Under the pieces are notes generated by a model. It was not told where the DNA came from. It saw nothing but the letters and a program-made list of their open reading frames with translations, and ran no database searches. 64,000 nucleotides of DNA from SKGN01 sp050948865 (lineage in GTDB: Bacteria; Bacillota_I; Bacilli_A; RF39; UBA660), in NCBI GenBank assembly GCA_050948865.1, contig JBMNEQ010000001.1, positions 62,001-126,000 of the forward strand. Direction: 5' to 3'. The first letter of the stretch is position 1; every line of letters begins with the position of its first letter. Positions 32,015 through 41,435 of this stretch are shown here, one piece after another. Both the position numbers and the translations under genes were made by a program.

Positions 32015-34072
32015 TTAATCTTCATTTTTTGAATAATTTTCCTTGTTAGTTAGCATATCTAAAATCGCTTCATTTATAGCATCATCTATTAATTTAATAT
32101 CATCTAAAATCATACTATAACCAATCGCTGCCCCTTGTTCATAAGGTAAATCTTTAAATAAACGACTTAACTTTCTAATATAAGAAACCACTTGTTGATC
32201 ATTATAACCAACCATATAAATTAAAAACTCATCCCCATCAGTCCGAATAATGTCTGTTTTTTCTAATTGATTATTAATTAAAATACTCGCTGCTGCTTTA
32301 ATTAAACGATCTCCTTCATCATGACCATGACTATCATTAACATCTTTTAAATTATTTAAATCTATAATAACAATCGCTTGAGGATATAAAAGGTTTTCCT
32401 CCCATTTATTAATATGATTATTTAAATAATATCTATTCTTTAAAGAAGTAAGAGGATCAATATACTTATTTTTTGATATTTCTTTACCTTTTTTTATTTT
32501 ATTAAATTTATTAATTATTATCATTAAACCTGTAAAAAAGATCGGAATTAAAATTATATATAACCATAGCGATGATAAATCCTTATTCTTTTCTTTTAAA
32601 GTTAAATTAAGTATTCCTTTATTTTTTTGTTTAACTAAATCAATGTTCGATAAATAATATTGAAAAAGATCATATAATAACTCATTATCTTCTTTTTTAG
32701 TAACAAGAAAATTATAAGTTAGAGGTTCTGTTCCGTAATTTATAATATTATAATCATTTAATACTGTATTTTTATAATAATGATAAATATTCTCATCAAC
32801 AACAACAATTCCTCTTCTTTCTTTAGCCAATGTATTAATATCAGTTAATGGAATCAATTTACCAGTAGTGTTTTTTTCAAAATAATTTATTAAATTCTTA
32901 TTAAAAATAATATAAACATTTTCTTTATTTAATCCTGATAATAAATCTATAGCTTTAGCCTCTTTATAATAACTTAAAACTAAATAATTACTAATAATTG
33001 CTGTTTTAGTTTCTTCATAATTAACAATCTTTTCTAAATCATAATAATTAAAAGCAAGATCAACTTCCCCATTATTAAGGGCTTTATTTAAAGAATCTAA
33101 AGAAGAATATTCTTTATAAGTTATTTCGATATTAGAAAGGTTAGCTAAACCATCAATAAAAACCTTATTAATACCTATAAATTCCCCATTCTTCATCATT
33201 TCATAAGGACTATTATTTATATAACCATAGATATACCTTTTACTTTGAAAAGAAGCCCGATTAACATCACTTAAATTATTTAATTTACTATATAATGAAA
33301 AAGATTCTTCATTATATTTAGTTGTTAAATCATGTTCTTTCCACATATTATAATATTTTCTAATTATATTATTTAAAGATTCCTCTTCATTTTTAAAAGT
33401 TAAAACATATTTTCTAGTTAAATCATTAAACGTATAAACTATGTTTAATTTGTTTTCAATAATTTTTTCTAAATAAATATTTCTTGGTAGAATTATAAAA
33501 TCAAGATCTCCCTCTTGAAATAATTCTAATAAAATATCCAAATTTTCTGCTGGAAGAAAGGCTATTTCTAAAGCATCTAAATAAAGACTAATTTCTACTA
33601 AATCAGAACTTAAAACTCCTATTGTTTTTCCTTGTAAATGATTAACACTATTAACTTCTTTATCCTTTTTACTTAAAAGAACATAATTATCTTCATAAAA
33701 AAGAAGATCTTTCTCTGTTAATTTTTCATTCATTGCTTTTATTTGAAAAAAGTAATCACTATCAGGAGCTGAAGATAAAATACCATAAGAATTCTTATTT
33801 ATTTCTAATTCTGTTTCCCTCATAAAATCATCTAAAAACGAGAAAAAAACACCATGGCCTGATTCCCCAAAAATAGGAACATCGTTTAAAATAGCAACAT
33901 TAATTATTTGATTCTTATTCTTTTCTATCCATTTTTTTTCAAATAAATTAAATTTTATTTCCCTATTTATTTCTTGATCATTATACATTTTATAACTAAT
34001 AAAACTACCAACAATCATAAATATAAATAAAAATATATAAATAAACGTTTTATTATCTTTTTTTGATTTCAT
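32015..34072 (-). CDS. Membrane GGDEF-domain protein with tandem solute-binding sensor domains
   Basis: 685 residues. N-terminal membrane helix (~10-27), then two periplasmic-binding-protein-like (SBP_bac_3) sensor domains (~45-255 and ~265-490), a second helix (~500-520) and a C-terminal GGDEF domain (~540-680). GGDEF features DPLTSLKNR, IIDLNNLKDVNDSHGHDEGD and IIRTDGDEF are seen. The core motif is DGDEF, with Asp for the first Gly. Predicted to make or sense cyclic-di-GMP in response to a small extracellular ligand. The changed glycine leaves activity open. No EAL, HD-GYP or PilZ partner is in the window. Confidence 0.88.
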   Translation of the reverse strand: MKSKKDNKTFIYIFLFIFMIVGSFISYKMYNDQEINREIKFNLFEKKWIEKNKNQIINVAILNDVPIFGESGHGVFFSFLDDFMRETELEINKNSYGILSSAPDSDYFFQIKAMNEKLTEKDLLFYEDNYVLLSKKDKEVNSVNHLQGKTIGVLSSDLVEISLYLDALEIAFLPAENLDILLELFQEGDLDFIILPRNIYLEKIIENKLNIVYTFNDLTRKYVLTFKNEEESLNNIIRKYYNMWKEHDLTTKYNEESFSLYSKLNNLSDVNRASFQSKRYIYGYINNSPYEMMKNGEFIGINKVFIDGLANLSNIEITYKEYSSLDSLNKALNNGEVDLAFNYYDLEKIVNYEETKTAIISNYLVLSYYKEAKAIDLLSGLNKENVYIIFNKNLINYFEKNTTGKLIPLTDINTLAKERRGIVVVDENIYHYYKNTVLNDYNIINYGTEPLTYNFLVTKKEDNELLYDLFQYYLSNIDLVKQKNKGILNLTLKEKNKDLSSLWLYIILIPIFFTGLMIIINKFNKIKKGKEISKNKYIDPLTSLKNRYYLNNHINKWEENLLYPQAIVIIDLNNLKDVNDSHGHDEGDRLIKAAASILINNQLEKTDIIRTDGDEFLIYMVGYNDQQVVSYIRKLSRLFKDLPYEQGAAIGYSMILDDIKLIDDAINEAILDMLTNKENYSKNED

Positions 34073-34083
34073 AATCTCACTCT

Positions 34084-34527
34084 CTAAACCTTACTCCAAA
34101 CAATTTCTGAACTAAATTTACTTTTAACCCCTATTAAAGGAAGATTTTCCTCTTCTTTTAAAGAATCCTTAGTTATATAAAAATGTAAATCATAATATTC
34201 TTTTATCTTTTCTGTAAATTTAGGTAATAAGTTAATCATAAATGTTTGACTTTCTTCTATAGAAACAGTTTCTTCAACTTCTATTAAAATGTTTAAAATG
34301 CGTCCTTGTAGTTCTACTTTAGCAGTTTTTACTCCTAAATTATGTTTAAGAGTATCAACAAGATCATTTTTTAAATCTTGACTAATTTTAACTTCTTTTA
34401 TTCCTTTTAAACGGTTACCATAAATTGTTCCTTGATTGTAATAAACAAAAGTTTTTAAAAAGTAAATAAAAGAAAACACTATAATTATACAAATAGATAG
34501 AATTAACCATTTATATTTTTTTAACAC
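34084..34527 (-). CDS. Small membrane-anchored hypothetical protein
   Basis: About 147 residues with one membrane helix (~5-25) and an extracellular alpha/beta part. Not recognised. A TTG-started frame extends to 34545, but AGAGGTG points to the GTG at 34527. It ends 11 bp before the GGDEF gene start, so it is likely co-transcribed and perhaps functionally linked. Confidence 0.55.
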   Translation of the reverse strand: MLKKYKWLILSICIIIVFSFIYFLKTFVYYNQGTIYGNRLKGIKEVKISQDLKNDLVDTLKHNLGVKTAKVELQGRILNILIEVEETVSIEESQTFMINLLPKFTEKIKEYYDLHFYITKDSLKEEENLPLIGVKSKFSSEIVWSKV

Positions 34528-34549
34528 CTTTTCACCTCTTTGCAAAGCA

Positions 34550-34578
34550 ATTATACTATAAATTTATATTTTAGACAA
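34550..34578 (-). promoter_or_regulatory. Promoter of the small membrane protein-GGDEF-YihY unit
   Basis: Minus strand: -35 TTGTCT (34578-34573), 17-bp spacer, -10 TATAAT (34555-34550), just ahead of the GTG start at 34527. Confidence 0.6.
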
Positions 34579-34638
34579 ATGCTTTTCCTTTATTTATATT
34601 TTATGATTAAACAAGCCTAATAATTCTCTTTAGAAAAA

Positions 34639-34658
34639 AGAAAAAGGACTTAAGTCCT
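34639..34658 (-). terminator. Terminator of comK
   Basis: 14-base perfect palindrome AGGACTTAAGTCCT (34645-34658) followed on the minus strand by TTTTTC and further Ts. It overlaps the comK stop codon (TAG). Confidence 0.8.
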
Positions 34659-35103
34659 AAATATTCTTCCTTTTCCTTAATACAGATTCTAGCCTTGTTG
34701 CTCTTAAGATTTGATTATCCAAAGAGCCATAAGAAATGGCTAGTTCTAATAAAAAACCTGTATTAAATGTTACCAAGGATGATTTCCCCATTTTTTTATA
34801 ATCTTCGATATCTTTTAAAGAAACCCAACAACACTCATATAATCTTGGAGAATTTGTTGGAAAAAAAATTATTTCCTTACTTTCTTCAATAATAATTGGT
34901 GCCTTATGAGAAACACCAATCAAGTTCTGTGTACCTAAATGACGACCATGATAAGAACTTCCGAAAAAACGACAACTTCCATCAATTATTTCCATTGGTG
35001 TTTTTTCTATAATAATAGTATTCCCTTTTTCCACTACTTTAGAACGATAATTATCAAGTGGTAAAATCGCTAACGTCTCTTTAGATATCTCATATGATGA
35101 CAT
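34657..35103 (-). CDS. comK: Competence transcription factor ComK homologue
   Basis: 148 residues. Closely follows Bacillus ComK: SYEISKETLAILP at the start, then PMEIIDGSCRFFGSSYHGR (Bacillus has PLQIVDRSCRFFGSSYAGR), SHKAPIIIEESKEIIFFPTNSPR, and ISYGSLDNQILRATRLESVLR. ComK binds paired AT-boxes in DNA-uptake and recombination promoters. Single gene with its own terminator. A single AAAA-N5-TTTT box lies upstream at 35188-35200, but without a properly spaced partner. The presence of ComK suggests competence genes elsewhere. Confidence 0.9.
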   Translation of the reverse strand: MSSYEISKETLAILPLDNYRSKVVEKGNTIIIEKTPMEIIDGSCRFFGSSYHGRHLGTQNLIGVSHKAPIIIEESKEIIFFPTNSPRLYECCWVSLKDIEDYKKMGKSSLVTFNTGFLLELAISYGSLDNQILRATRLESVLRKRKNI

Positions 35104-35209
35104 TTCCTCACCTCCTGTTCTGTTTTCCTAATATAATTTTCTTTTTTCCAAGAAAACACTCCCCTATTTTAGCTAACAAAAGCAAGAAAAATGTCGTTTT
35201 TTGACAAAA

Positions 35210-37204
35210 CTAAGAACTTTCCATTTTAGTCATGAAAGTTTCCTCATCCCAAATTGTTATTTTTAATCCTAAAGCTTTTTCATATTTGCTTCCTGGCTGA
35301 TCTCCTTTAATTAAAATATCAGTTTTAGAGGTAACAGTAGTCATTACTTCCCCTCCTTTTTGAAGAATTAAAGCTGCTATTTTATCTCGAGATAAAGATA
35401 AAGTTCCTGTTATAACAAATGTTTTATTTTTAAATTCTTGATTAAAATCTTCTTGATTTATATTATTTAAATAATGCATATTAACTTTCACTTCTTTTAA
35501 CCTTTCAATCTCTTTTAAATTAGATTTATCTTGAAAATAATTAATAATATTATTAGATGTTATTTCTCCAACATCAGGTAAACTAATTAATTCCTCTTTA
35601 GTAGTTTTAATTAAATTATCAATATCTTTATAATGTTCAGCTAAAGTTCTAGCCATTTTACTTCCTACTTGTTTAATTCCTAAACCAACTAAGAGTTTTT
35701 CTAAGGATCTATTCTTACTATCTTCTATATTATTTAATAATTTAGATACACTTTTTTCTCCTAAACCTTCTAAATTCATTAATTCTAAACGATGATCTTT
35801 TAACTTATAAATATCACTAAACTTCTTAATATATCCTAAGTTATAAAAATGTTCAATTAAACGGTCTCCTAAGCCTTCTATATCTAAAGCCTCTTTACTG
35901 GCAAAATAAATTAAACCTTCTATTTTTCTAGCATCACAATAAATATTTTCACAAAAGTATTCTCCGTTATCTCCCTTTTGAATTAAAGAAGAATTACAAA
36001 TAGGACATTTCTTAATCATTTTAAATTCCTTTTCTTTTCCTTCTCTTTGTTCTTTTAAAACTTTAACAATTTCTGGAATAATATCCCCTGCTTTTCTTAT
36101 AATAACTGTATCTCCAATCTTTAATTCATGCTTTTTAACTAGTTTTTCATTATGTAAACTAGCGCGGCTAATTAAAGAACCTTGAACCATAACTGGTTTT
36201 AAAACAGCATTTGGAGTTATTTGACCAGTTCGACCAACAGTAAAAATAATATCTTCTAACTTCGTTGGAACCTCTTCCGCTGGAAATTTGTAAGCAATTG
36301 CCCATTTAGGATATTTAACTGTTTCTCCTAGCCTTTTTTGTTCTAAAATATTATCAACTTTTATAACAATACCATCTATATCGTAAGGAACTTCATAACG
36401 ATGTTGATTATAATATTTTATATATTCTAAAACCTCATTAGCGTCTTTACTTAATTTAATTCGTTCATTTATTTTAAAACCTAATTTACTTAAATATTTT
36501 AAAGCCTGATAATGACTTTTTATATTATATTTAAGAGCATCAGTAAGATGAAAAATAAAGGCATCAAGATTTCTTTTTAAAGCAACATTAGAATCAAGTT
36601 GCCTTACACTACCTGCTGCAGCATTACGAGGATTCTTAAATAAATCTAAACCTTCTTCTTGCCGTTTTTCATTTAATCTTTGAAATACTTTAGTCCTCAT
36701 AAATATTTCTCCCCTCACCTCTAAATCAACTTCTTCTGTTAACTTTAAAGGGATACTTTTAATTGTTTTAACATTATGAGTTATATCTTCTCCAATTAAA
36801 CCATCTCCTCTAGTAATGCCACGAACTAATATTCCTTTTTCATAAACTAAAGAAACAGCTAAACCATCAATTTTTAATTCACAAACATAAGAAGAATTAA
36901 CATTTTCTTTTAAAATCTTTTCTAAAAAACCCCTAACTTCACTTTCATTAAAAACATTATCTAAACTAAGCATTGGCGTTTGGTGAGATGCCTTTATAAA
37001 AGAATCTAATATTTCTCCACCAACCTTTTGGGTAGGAGAATCTTCTTTAATTAAATGAGGATAATCTTTTTCTAATTTTTTTAATTCCTTAAAATAACGA
37101 TCATACTCTTGATCAGTAACACTAGGATTATCCAGGGTATAATATTCATAATTAAATTTTTTAATTAGTTCAATTAATTGATCCATTCTATTTTTGATGT
37201 CCAT
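35210..37204 (-). CDS. ligA: NAD+-dependent DNA ligase LigA
   Basis: 664 residues, full length. The adenylation motif is CELKIDGLAVS with Lys111; then the OB domain, a four-cysteine zinc finger (CPIC...YFCENIYC, ~405-430), HhH repeats and a C-terminal BRCT domain (FVITGTLSLSRDKIAALI). Joins Okazaki fragments and repair nicks. In Bacilli it usually follows pcrA; here galU lies between them. Confidence 0.97.
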   Translation of the reverse strand: MDIKNRMDQLIELIKKFNYEYYTLDNPSVTDQEYDRYFKELKKLEKDYPHLIKEDSPTQKVGGEILDSFIKASHQTPMLSLDNVFNESEVRGFLEKILKENVNSSYVCELKIDGLAVSLVYEKGILVRGITRGDGLIGEDITHNVKTIKSIPLKLTEEVDLEVRGEIFMRTKVFQRLNEKRQEEGLDLFKNPRNAAAGSVRQLDSNVALKRNLDAFIFHLTDALKYNIKSHYQALKYLSKLGFKINERIKLSKDANEVLEYIKYYNQHRYEVPYDIDGIVIKVDNILEQKRLGETVKYPKWAIAYKFPAEEVPTKLEDIIFTVGRTGQITPNAVLKPVMVQGSLISRASLHNEKLVKKHELKIGDTVIIRKAGDIIPEIVKVLKEQREGKEKEFKMIKKCPICNSSLIQKGDNGEYFCENIYCDARKIEGLIYFASKEALDIEGLGDRLIEHFYNLGYIKKFSDIYKLKDHRLELMNLEGLGEKSVSKLLNNIEDSKNRSLEKLLVGLGIKQVGSKMARTLAEHYKDIDNLIKTTKEELISLPDVGEITSNNIINYFQDKSNLKEIERLKEVKVNMHYLNNINQEDFNQEFKNKTFVITGTLSLSRDKIAALILQKGGEVMTTVTSKTDILIKGDQPGSKYEKALGLKITIWDEETFMTKMESS

Positions 37205-37254
37205 CTTCTACCTCCTTGTTTAATATTATTATAACCCTTTCCTCATCTTTTTTC

Positions 37255-37288
37255 ATGAAAAAAGAGTAAATTTTAATCTTTACTCTTT
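37255..37288 (-). terminator. Terminator of galU
   Basis: 10-bp stem AAAGAGTAAA (37261-37270) and TTTACTCTTT (37279-37288), eight-base loop, with a T-rich tract following on the minus strand. It overlaps the galU stop. Confidence 0.8.
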
Positions 37289-38146
37289 TATTTCTTTAAT
37301 TACTTTTAATAAATCCTTTTTGAGATCTTCTCTATCTAAAGCATAGTGGATATTCGCGGATAAATAACCTACTTGTCCACCTGTATCAAAATACTTTCCT
37401 TTAAATTTACAAGCATAAAAGGCTTGATCCTTCATTAATTCTTTCATTGCATCCGTAAATTGATATTCATTACCCGCTCCTCTTCCTAAGTGTTCTAGTT
37501 TATCAAAGATTTCTGGTTTCACAATATATCTTCCTAAACCAGCACTATTAGAAGGGGCCTCTTCAATCTTAGGTTTTTCTATAATCGTATCAATTTTTCC
37601 TGATCCTTCATCCTCATATTTTATAATTCCGTATTTATAAACTATACTTTTATCAACTTCTTGAACTGCAATAACATTACAATCATGTTTTTCATAAACA
37701 TCAATCAATTGTTTTAAAACAGGCTTTTCCCCTTTGCTATACATTAAATCATCCCCATACATAACAGCAAAAGGTTCATCTGAAACAAATGATTTAGCTA
37801 AATTAATAGCATGTCCACTCCCAAGGGGTTCTCCTTGTCTAACATAATAAATTTTCGCTAGTTTAGAAATGTCTTCCACCATCTTTACTTGTTCCATCTT
37901 TTTACTTTTTTCTAAACGACTAGTTAATTCATAAGAAATATCAAAATGATCCTCAATAGCTTTTTTATAAGGGCTAGTAATTAATAATATTTCTTCTATT
38001 CCAGAAGCAACTGCTTCTTCTATAATATATTGAAGCGTTGGTTTGTCAACAATTGGTAACATCTCCTTAGGAATAGCTTTTGTAACAGGTAAAAACCTTG
38101 TTCCCATTCCCGCTACTGGAATAACTGCTTTTCTAACTTTTTTCAT
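37280..38146 (-). CDS. galU: UTP-glucose-1-phosphate uridylyltransferase
   Basis: 288 residues, nucleotidyltransferase fold. KAVIPVAGMGTRFLPVTKAIPKEMLPIVDKP at the start binds UTP; FAVMYGDDLM and the late GKYFDTGGQVGYLSANIHYAL are GalU/GtaB signatures. Makes UDP-glucose for glycolipid anchors of lipoteichoic acid and other envelope glycans, fitting the ltaS and LCP genes nearby. Confidence 0.96.
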   Translation of the reverse strand: MKKVRKAVIPVAGMGTRFLPVTKAIPKEMLPIVDKPTLQYIIEEAVASGIEEILLITSPYKKAIEDHFDISYELTSRLEKSKKMEQVKMVEDISKLAKIYYVRQGEPLGSGHAINLAKSFVSDEPFAVMYGDDLMYSKGEKPVLKQLIDVYEKHDCNVIAVQEVDKSIVYKYGIIKYEDEGSGKIDTIIEKPKIEEAPSNSAGLGRYIVKPEIFDKLEHLGRGAGNEYQFTDAMKELMKDQAFYACKFKGKYFDTGGQVGYLSANIHYALDREDLKKDLLKVIKEIKE

Positions 38147-38201
38147 TAATACATCTCTCCTTCTCTATTTTTTCTTAACAATCATAATGTTAGATAAATT
38201 T

Positions 38202-38230
38202 ATTATAACATTTCAGCACCTTTTTGTAAA
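38202..38230 (-). promoter_or_regulatory. Promoter of galU
   Basis: Minus strand: -35 TTTACA (38230-38225), 17-bp spacer, -10 TATAAT (38207-38202) with TG upstream (TGTTATAAT). It lies just beyond the pcrA stop. Confidence 0.72.
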
Positions 38231-38243
38231 ATTCCCAATTAAC

Positions 38244-40298
38244 TTAGTTTATCTTTTTTATACTTTTATGTTTTTTCATAAACTGTTTCATTTGATAAGG
38301 ATAAGAAAATAAAATGGTTAATAAGTCATTATTTATTTCTTTAATTATCCCCTGACCAAACTTTTCATGAAATATTAAATCACCAACTTGATAATCAACT
38401 TCTTGATAAAAAACATCACCCTCTTCTCCTTCTATATAATCTTCTCCAATTTCTTTAATAAAAGGACTAATATTATTATTCCATATTTCTCCAAACCGCA
38501 TTCTTTGACTAGCACTTACTAAATAAAGATGCTTTTTAGCTCTTGTAACCGCCACATAAAATAAACGACGTTCTTCTTCTAATTCTCCAATTTCCTCAGC
38601 TGAATAGTGAGGCATAATTCCTTCTTCCAAACCAACAATAAAAATTACTTCAAACTCTAAGCCTTTTGCTGCATGAACTGTCATCAATGACACTTTGTCA
38701 TCCTCTTCTTTAAGCTCTTCACTATTAGAAATTAAACTAACTTCTTTCAAAAACGATTCTAAACTAATTTCTTCTTCTCTTTTTTCAAATTCTAAAGTAA
38801 CAGATTTAAATTCATATAAATTTTCTAAACGATTATTCGCTTCCAAAGTTCCTTCATTTTTTAAATTAAATTCTAAACCTGATTTTTTTAAAACTTCTTC
38901 TACCAATTCTGTTAAACTATATGTCTTACTTATTTCTTTTAACTGATTAATCATCTTTTTAAACTCTAAAGGCTTACCATAATCTATCGCTTCAAAAACA
39001 CTAACATTCTCCTTTTCTGCTTTATTAATTAAATCTTCTATTGTTTTTTCTCCTATCCCCCTTCTTGGAGTATTAATACATCTTAACAGATTAACATTAT
39101 CCTTTTCATTATAAATTAACTTTAAATAAGCAACTAAATCCTTGATTTCTTTTCTTTTATAAAAAGATAAAGCTCCAACAATTTTATAAGGAATATTAAA
39201 AACTGTAAAACTACTTTCAAAAACCTGTGATTGAGCATTAGTTCGATATAAAACAGCTATTTCATCTAAAGAAATACCCGTTTCTAATAACCTTTTTATA
39301 ACTTCCGCCACATACAAAGTTTCATCCTTTTCATCAAGAGCTAAATAATGCTTTATTTTAGAACCCGCTTCATTATCAGTAATTAAAGTTTTTTCTTTTC
39401 TTAATTTATTATTTTTAATAACATTATTCGCCGCTTTTAAAATATTTTTTGTAGAACGATAATTTTTTTCTAATAAAATTACCTTCGCCTTAGGATAATC
39501 TTTTTCGAAATTAAGAATATTTTTATAATTTGCCCCTCGCCAACCATAAATACTTTGATCACCATCACCAACTACACATATATTTTGATATTTAAAACTT
39601 ATTTTTTTAGTTAAAACATACTGAGCTTCATTGGTATCTTGATATTCATCAATTAAAATATATTTATAATGTTCTTGATATTTATCTAAGATTTGAGGAT
39701 TTTCTTTAAATAATTTAACTGGAAGCATCAATAAATCATCAAAATCAACAGCATTATTCGCTTGTAATTTTTGTTGATAATCTTTATATATTTTTAAAAC
39801 TTCCTTTTCCCAATAGCTTTTAGCATAACGTGAATAAGCTAAAGGATTTAATAATTCATTTTTAGCCCCACTTATTTGTTGCTTAATTCCTTTTGGATTA
39901 TAATGCTTAGGATCTAAATTATTCTTTTTTAATACTTTTCTTATTAAAGAGATACTATCATTTTCATCAAGAATACTAAAGTTTTTTTCTAATCCTAATA
40001 AATGATAATTTTCTCTAACTATCTTATAACCAAAAGAATGAAAAGTTGATATTTGAATATCTTTTGTTTTTTCTCCAATTAAAAGATTCACTCTTTCTTT
40101 CATTTCTTTAGAGGCTTTATTGGTAAAAGTAATCGCTAAAATAGAAGAAGGTGAAATCCCTTTTTCTATGATTAAATAAGCTATTTTAGTTGTCAAGACT
40201 CTTGTTTTACCACTACCAGCACCCGCTAATATTAATAAAGGCCCTTTAGTTAAAAGAACAGCCTCTTTTTGTCTTTCATTTAATTCATCAAGATTCAT
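38244..40298 (-). CDS. pcrA: ATP-dependent DNA helicase PcrA/UvrD
   Basis: About 684 residues, superfamily 1A helicase. Motifs Q (LNERQKEAV), I (LAGAGSGKTRVL), II (LIDEYQDTN), III (VVGDGDQSIYGWRGA), IV (LEKNYRST), V (LMTVHAAKGLEFEVIFIVGLEEG) and VI (EEERRLFYVAVTRAK) are all intact. The C-terminal tail DLIFHEKFGQGIIKEI is the Tudor-like domain that binds RNA polymerase. The frame opens at GTG 40310; ATG at 40298 (MNLDELNERQ) is the likelier start. Confidence 0.95.
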   Translation of the reverse strand: MNLDELNERQKEAVLLTKGPLLILAGAGSGKTRVLTTKIAYLIIEKGISPSSILAITFTNKASKEMKERVNLLIGEKTKDIQISTFHSFGYKIVRENYHLLGLEKNFSILDENDSISLIRKVLKKNNLDPKHYNPKGIKQQISGAKNELLNPLAYSRYAKSYWEKEVLKIYKDYQQKLQANNAVDFDDLLMLPVKLFKENPQILDKYQEHYKYILIDEYQDTNEAQYVLTKKISFKYQNICVVGDGDQSIYGWRGANYKNILNFEKDYPKAKVILLEKNYRSTKNILKAANNVIKNNKLRKEKTLITDNEAGSKIKHYLALDEKDETLYVAEVIKRLLETGISLDEIAVLYRTNAQSQVFESSFTVFNIPYKIVGALSFYKRKEIKDLVAYLKLIYNEKDNVNLLRCINTPRRGIGEKTIEDLINKAEKENVSVFEAIDYGKPLEFKKMINQLKEISKTYSLTELVEEVLKKSGLEFNLKNEGTLEANNRLENLYEFKSVTLEFEKREEEISLESFLKEVSLISNSEELKEEDDKVSLMTVHAAKGLEFEVIFIVGLEEGIMPHYSAEEIGELEEERRLFYVAVTRAKKHLYLVSASQRMRFGEIWNNNISPFIKEIGEDYIEGEEGDVFYQEVDYQVGDLIFHEKFGQGIIKEINNDLLTILFSYPYQMKQFMKKHKSIKKIN

Positions 40299-40444
40299 AA
40301 TATCACTCACTTCTTCTAAAGATTATAACAAATACCAAAGAAAATAAAAACCATTTAAAATCTTAAATTGAACTTCTTTCTAGTCATCTATCACTATTTT
40401 AGAGAACAAGAATATAATAAAGTGTGAAAAAAGAAGGAGGTTTT

Positions 40445-41434
40445 ATGAAAAAAGTTTTAATTTCACTAATCTTATTACTTGGTATCATTAGTTTTTATTT
40501 AATATTTATTTTAGATCACAAAAAGGAAGAAAAACTTATTAAAGTTAAAGTTGCAGAAGTTACAAGAAGTATTTTTTATGCCCCACAATATGTTGCTTTA
40601 GGTCAGGGTTTCTTTGAAGAAGAAGGATTAAAAATTGATTTAATACTAACTCCAGGAGCGGATCGAGTTATGGCGGCAGTTTTATCAGGAGATGTTGACG
40701 TTGGATTTTGTGGACCAGAAGCTACTATTTATGTTTATCAAAGTGGTGATAAAGATTATGTAAAAAATTTTGCCCAATTAACTAAAAGAGATGGTTCCTT
40801 TTTACTATCAAGAAAGAAAATAAAAAACTTTTCTCTTGATGATTTAAAAGGCAAATACGTTATCGCTGGTCGTAAGGGAGGCGTTCCTCAAATGACTTTT
40901 GAATGGGTAGTAAAAGAACACGGACTTGATCCTTATAAAGATTTAACAATGGATACTAGTGTTGATTTTGCTGCAATGCAAGGAGCATTTATTGGGGGAT
41001 TAGGAGATTTTGTAACCCTTTTTGAACCAGTTGCCTTACAAGTAGAAAATCAAGGATTTGGTTATGTTGTCGCTTCAATTGGTGCTCTAGGAGGAGAAGT
41101 CCCTTATACCACTTATAGTGCTAAAAAAAGTTATATAAAAAAGAATCAAGAAATAATACAAAGTTTTTCTAATGCTATTAATAAAGGATTAAAATTTGTT
41201 AATAAAGAAAGTTCAAAAAAAATAGCCAAAAGCATTTATAAGTTTTTCCCTGACATTTCCATGAATGAATTAATCGCTGTAATTGATCGTTATAAAAAAC
41301 AAGACACTTGGAATAAAGATACCTTTTTAACTAAGGATGCTTTTAACCGTTTACAAGATATAATGATTAATGCTGGAGAATTAAAAAACAAAGTTCCTCA
41401 TAAAGATTTAGTCGATAACTCTTTTGTTAAATAA
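40445..41434 (+). CDS. ABC transporter substrate-binding protein, NMT1/THI5 type
   Basis: 329 residues from ATG 40445 (AGAAGGAGG upstream). An N-terminal hydrophobic anchor (~4-22) without a clear lipobox is followed by the NMT1/THI5/SsuA fold: FYAPQYVALGQGFFEEEGLKIDLILTPG, ALSGDVDVGFCGPEA and DLKGKYVIAGRKGGVPQMTFEW. Relatives bind HMP-like thiamin precursors, riboflavin, sulfonates or nitrate, so the substrate is open. No riboswitch is visible upstream. Forms an operon with the next two genes. Confidence 0.88.
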   Translation: MKKVLISLILLLGIISFYLIFILDHKKEEKLIKVKVAEVTRSIFYAPQYVALGQGFFEEEGLKIDLILTPGADRVMAAVLSGDVDVGFCGPEATIYVYQSGDKDYVKNFAQLTKRDGSFLLSRKKIKNFSLDDLKGKYVIAGRKGGVPQMTFEWVVKEHGLDPYKDLTMDTSVDFAAMQGAFIGGLGDFVTLFEPVALQVENQGFGYVVASIGALGGEVPYTTYSAKKSYIKKNQEIIQSFSNAINKGLKFVNKESSKKIAKSIYKFFPDISMNELIAVIDRYKKQDTWNKDTFLTKDAFNRLQDIMINAGELKNKVPHKDLVDNSFVK

Positions 41435-41435
41435 A

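Noticed and set aside
35133..35200. ComK-binding K-box upstream of comK
   Set aside because: One perfect AT-box (35188-35200) exists, but the only near-match partner is 42 bp away, not the known 8, 18 or 31 bp spacing, and such boxes are frequent in AT-rich DNA.
40311..40444. Riboswitch (for example TPP or FMN) ahead of the NMT1/THI5-type importer
   Set aside because: Only ~130 AT-rich bases with none of the conserved core motifs of these riboswitches.
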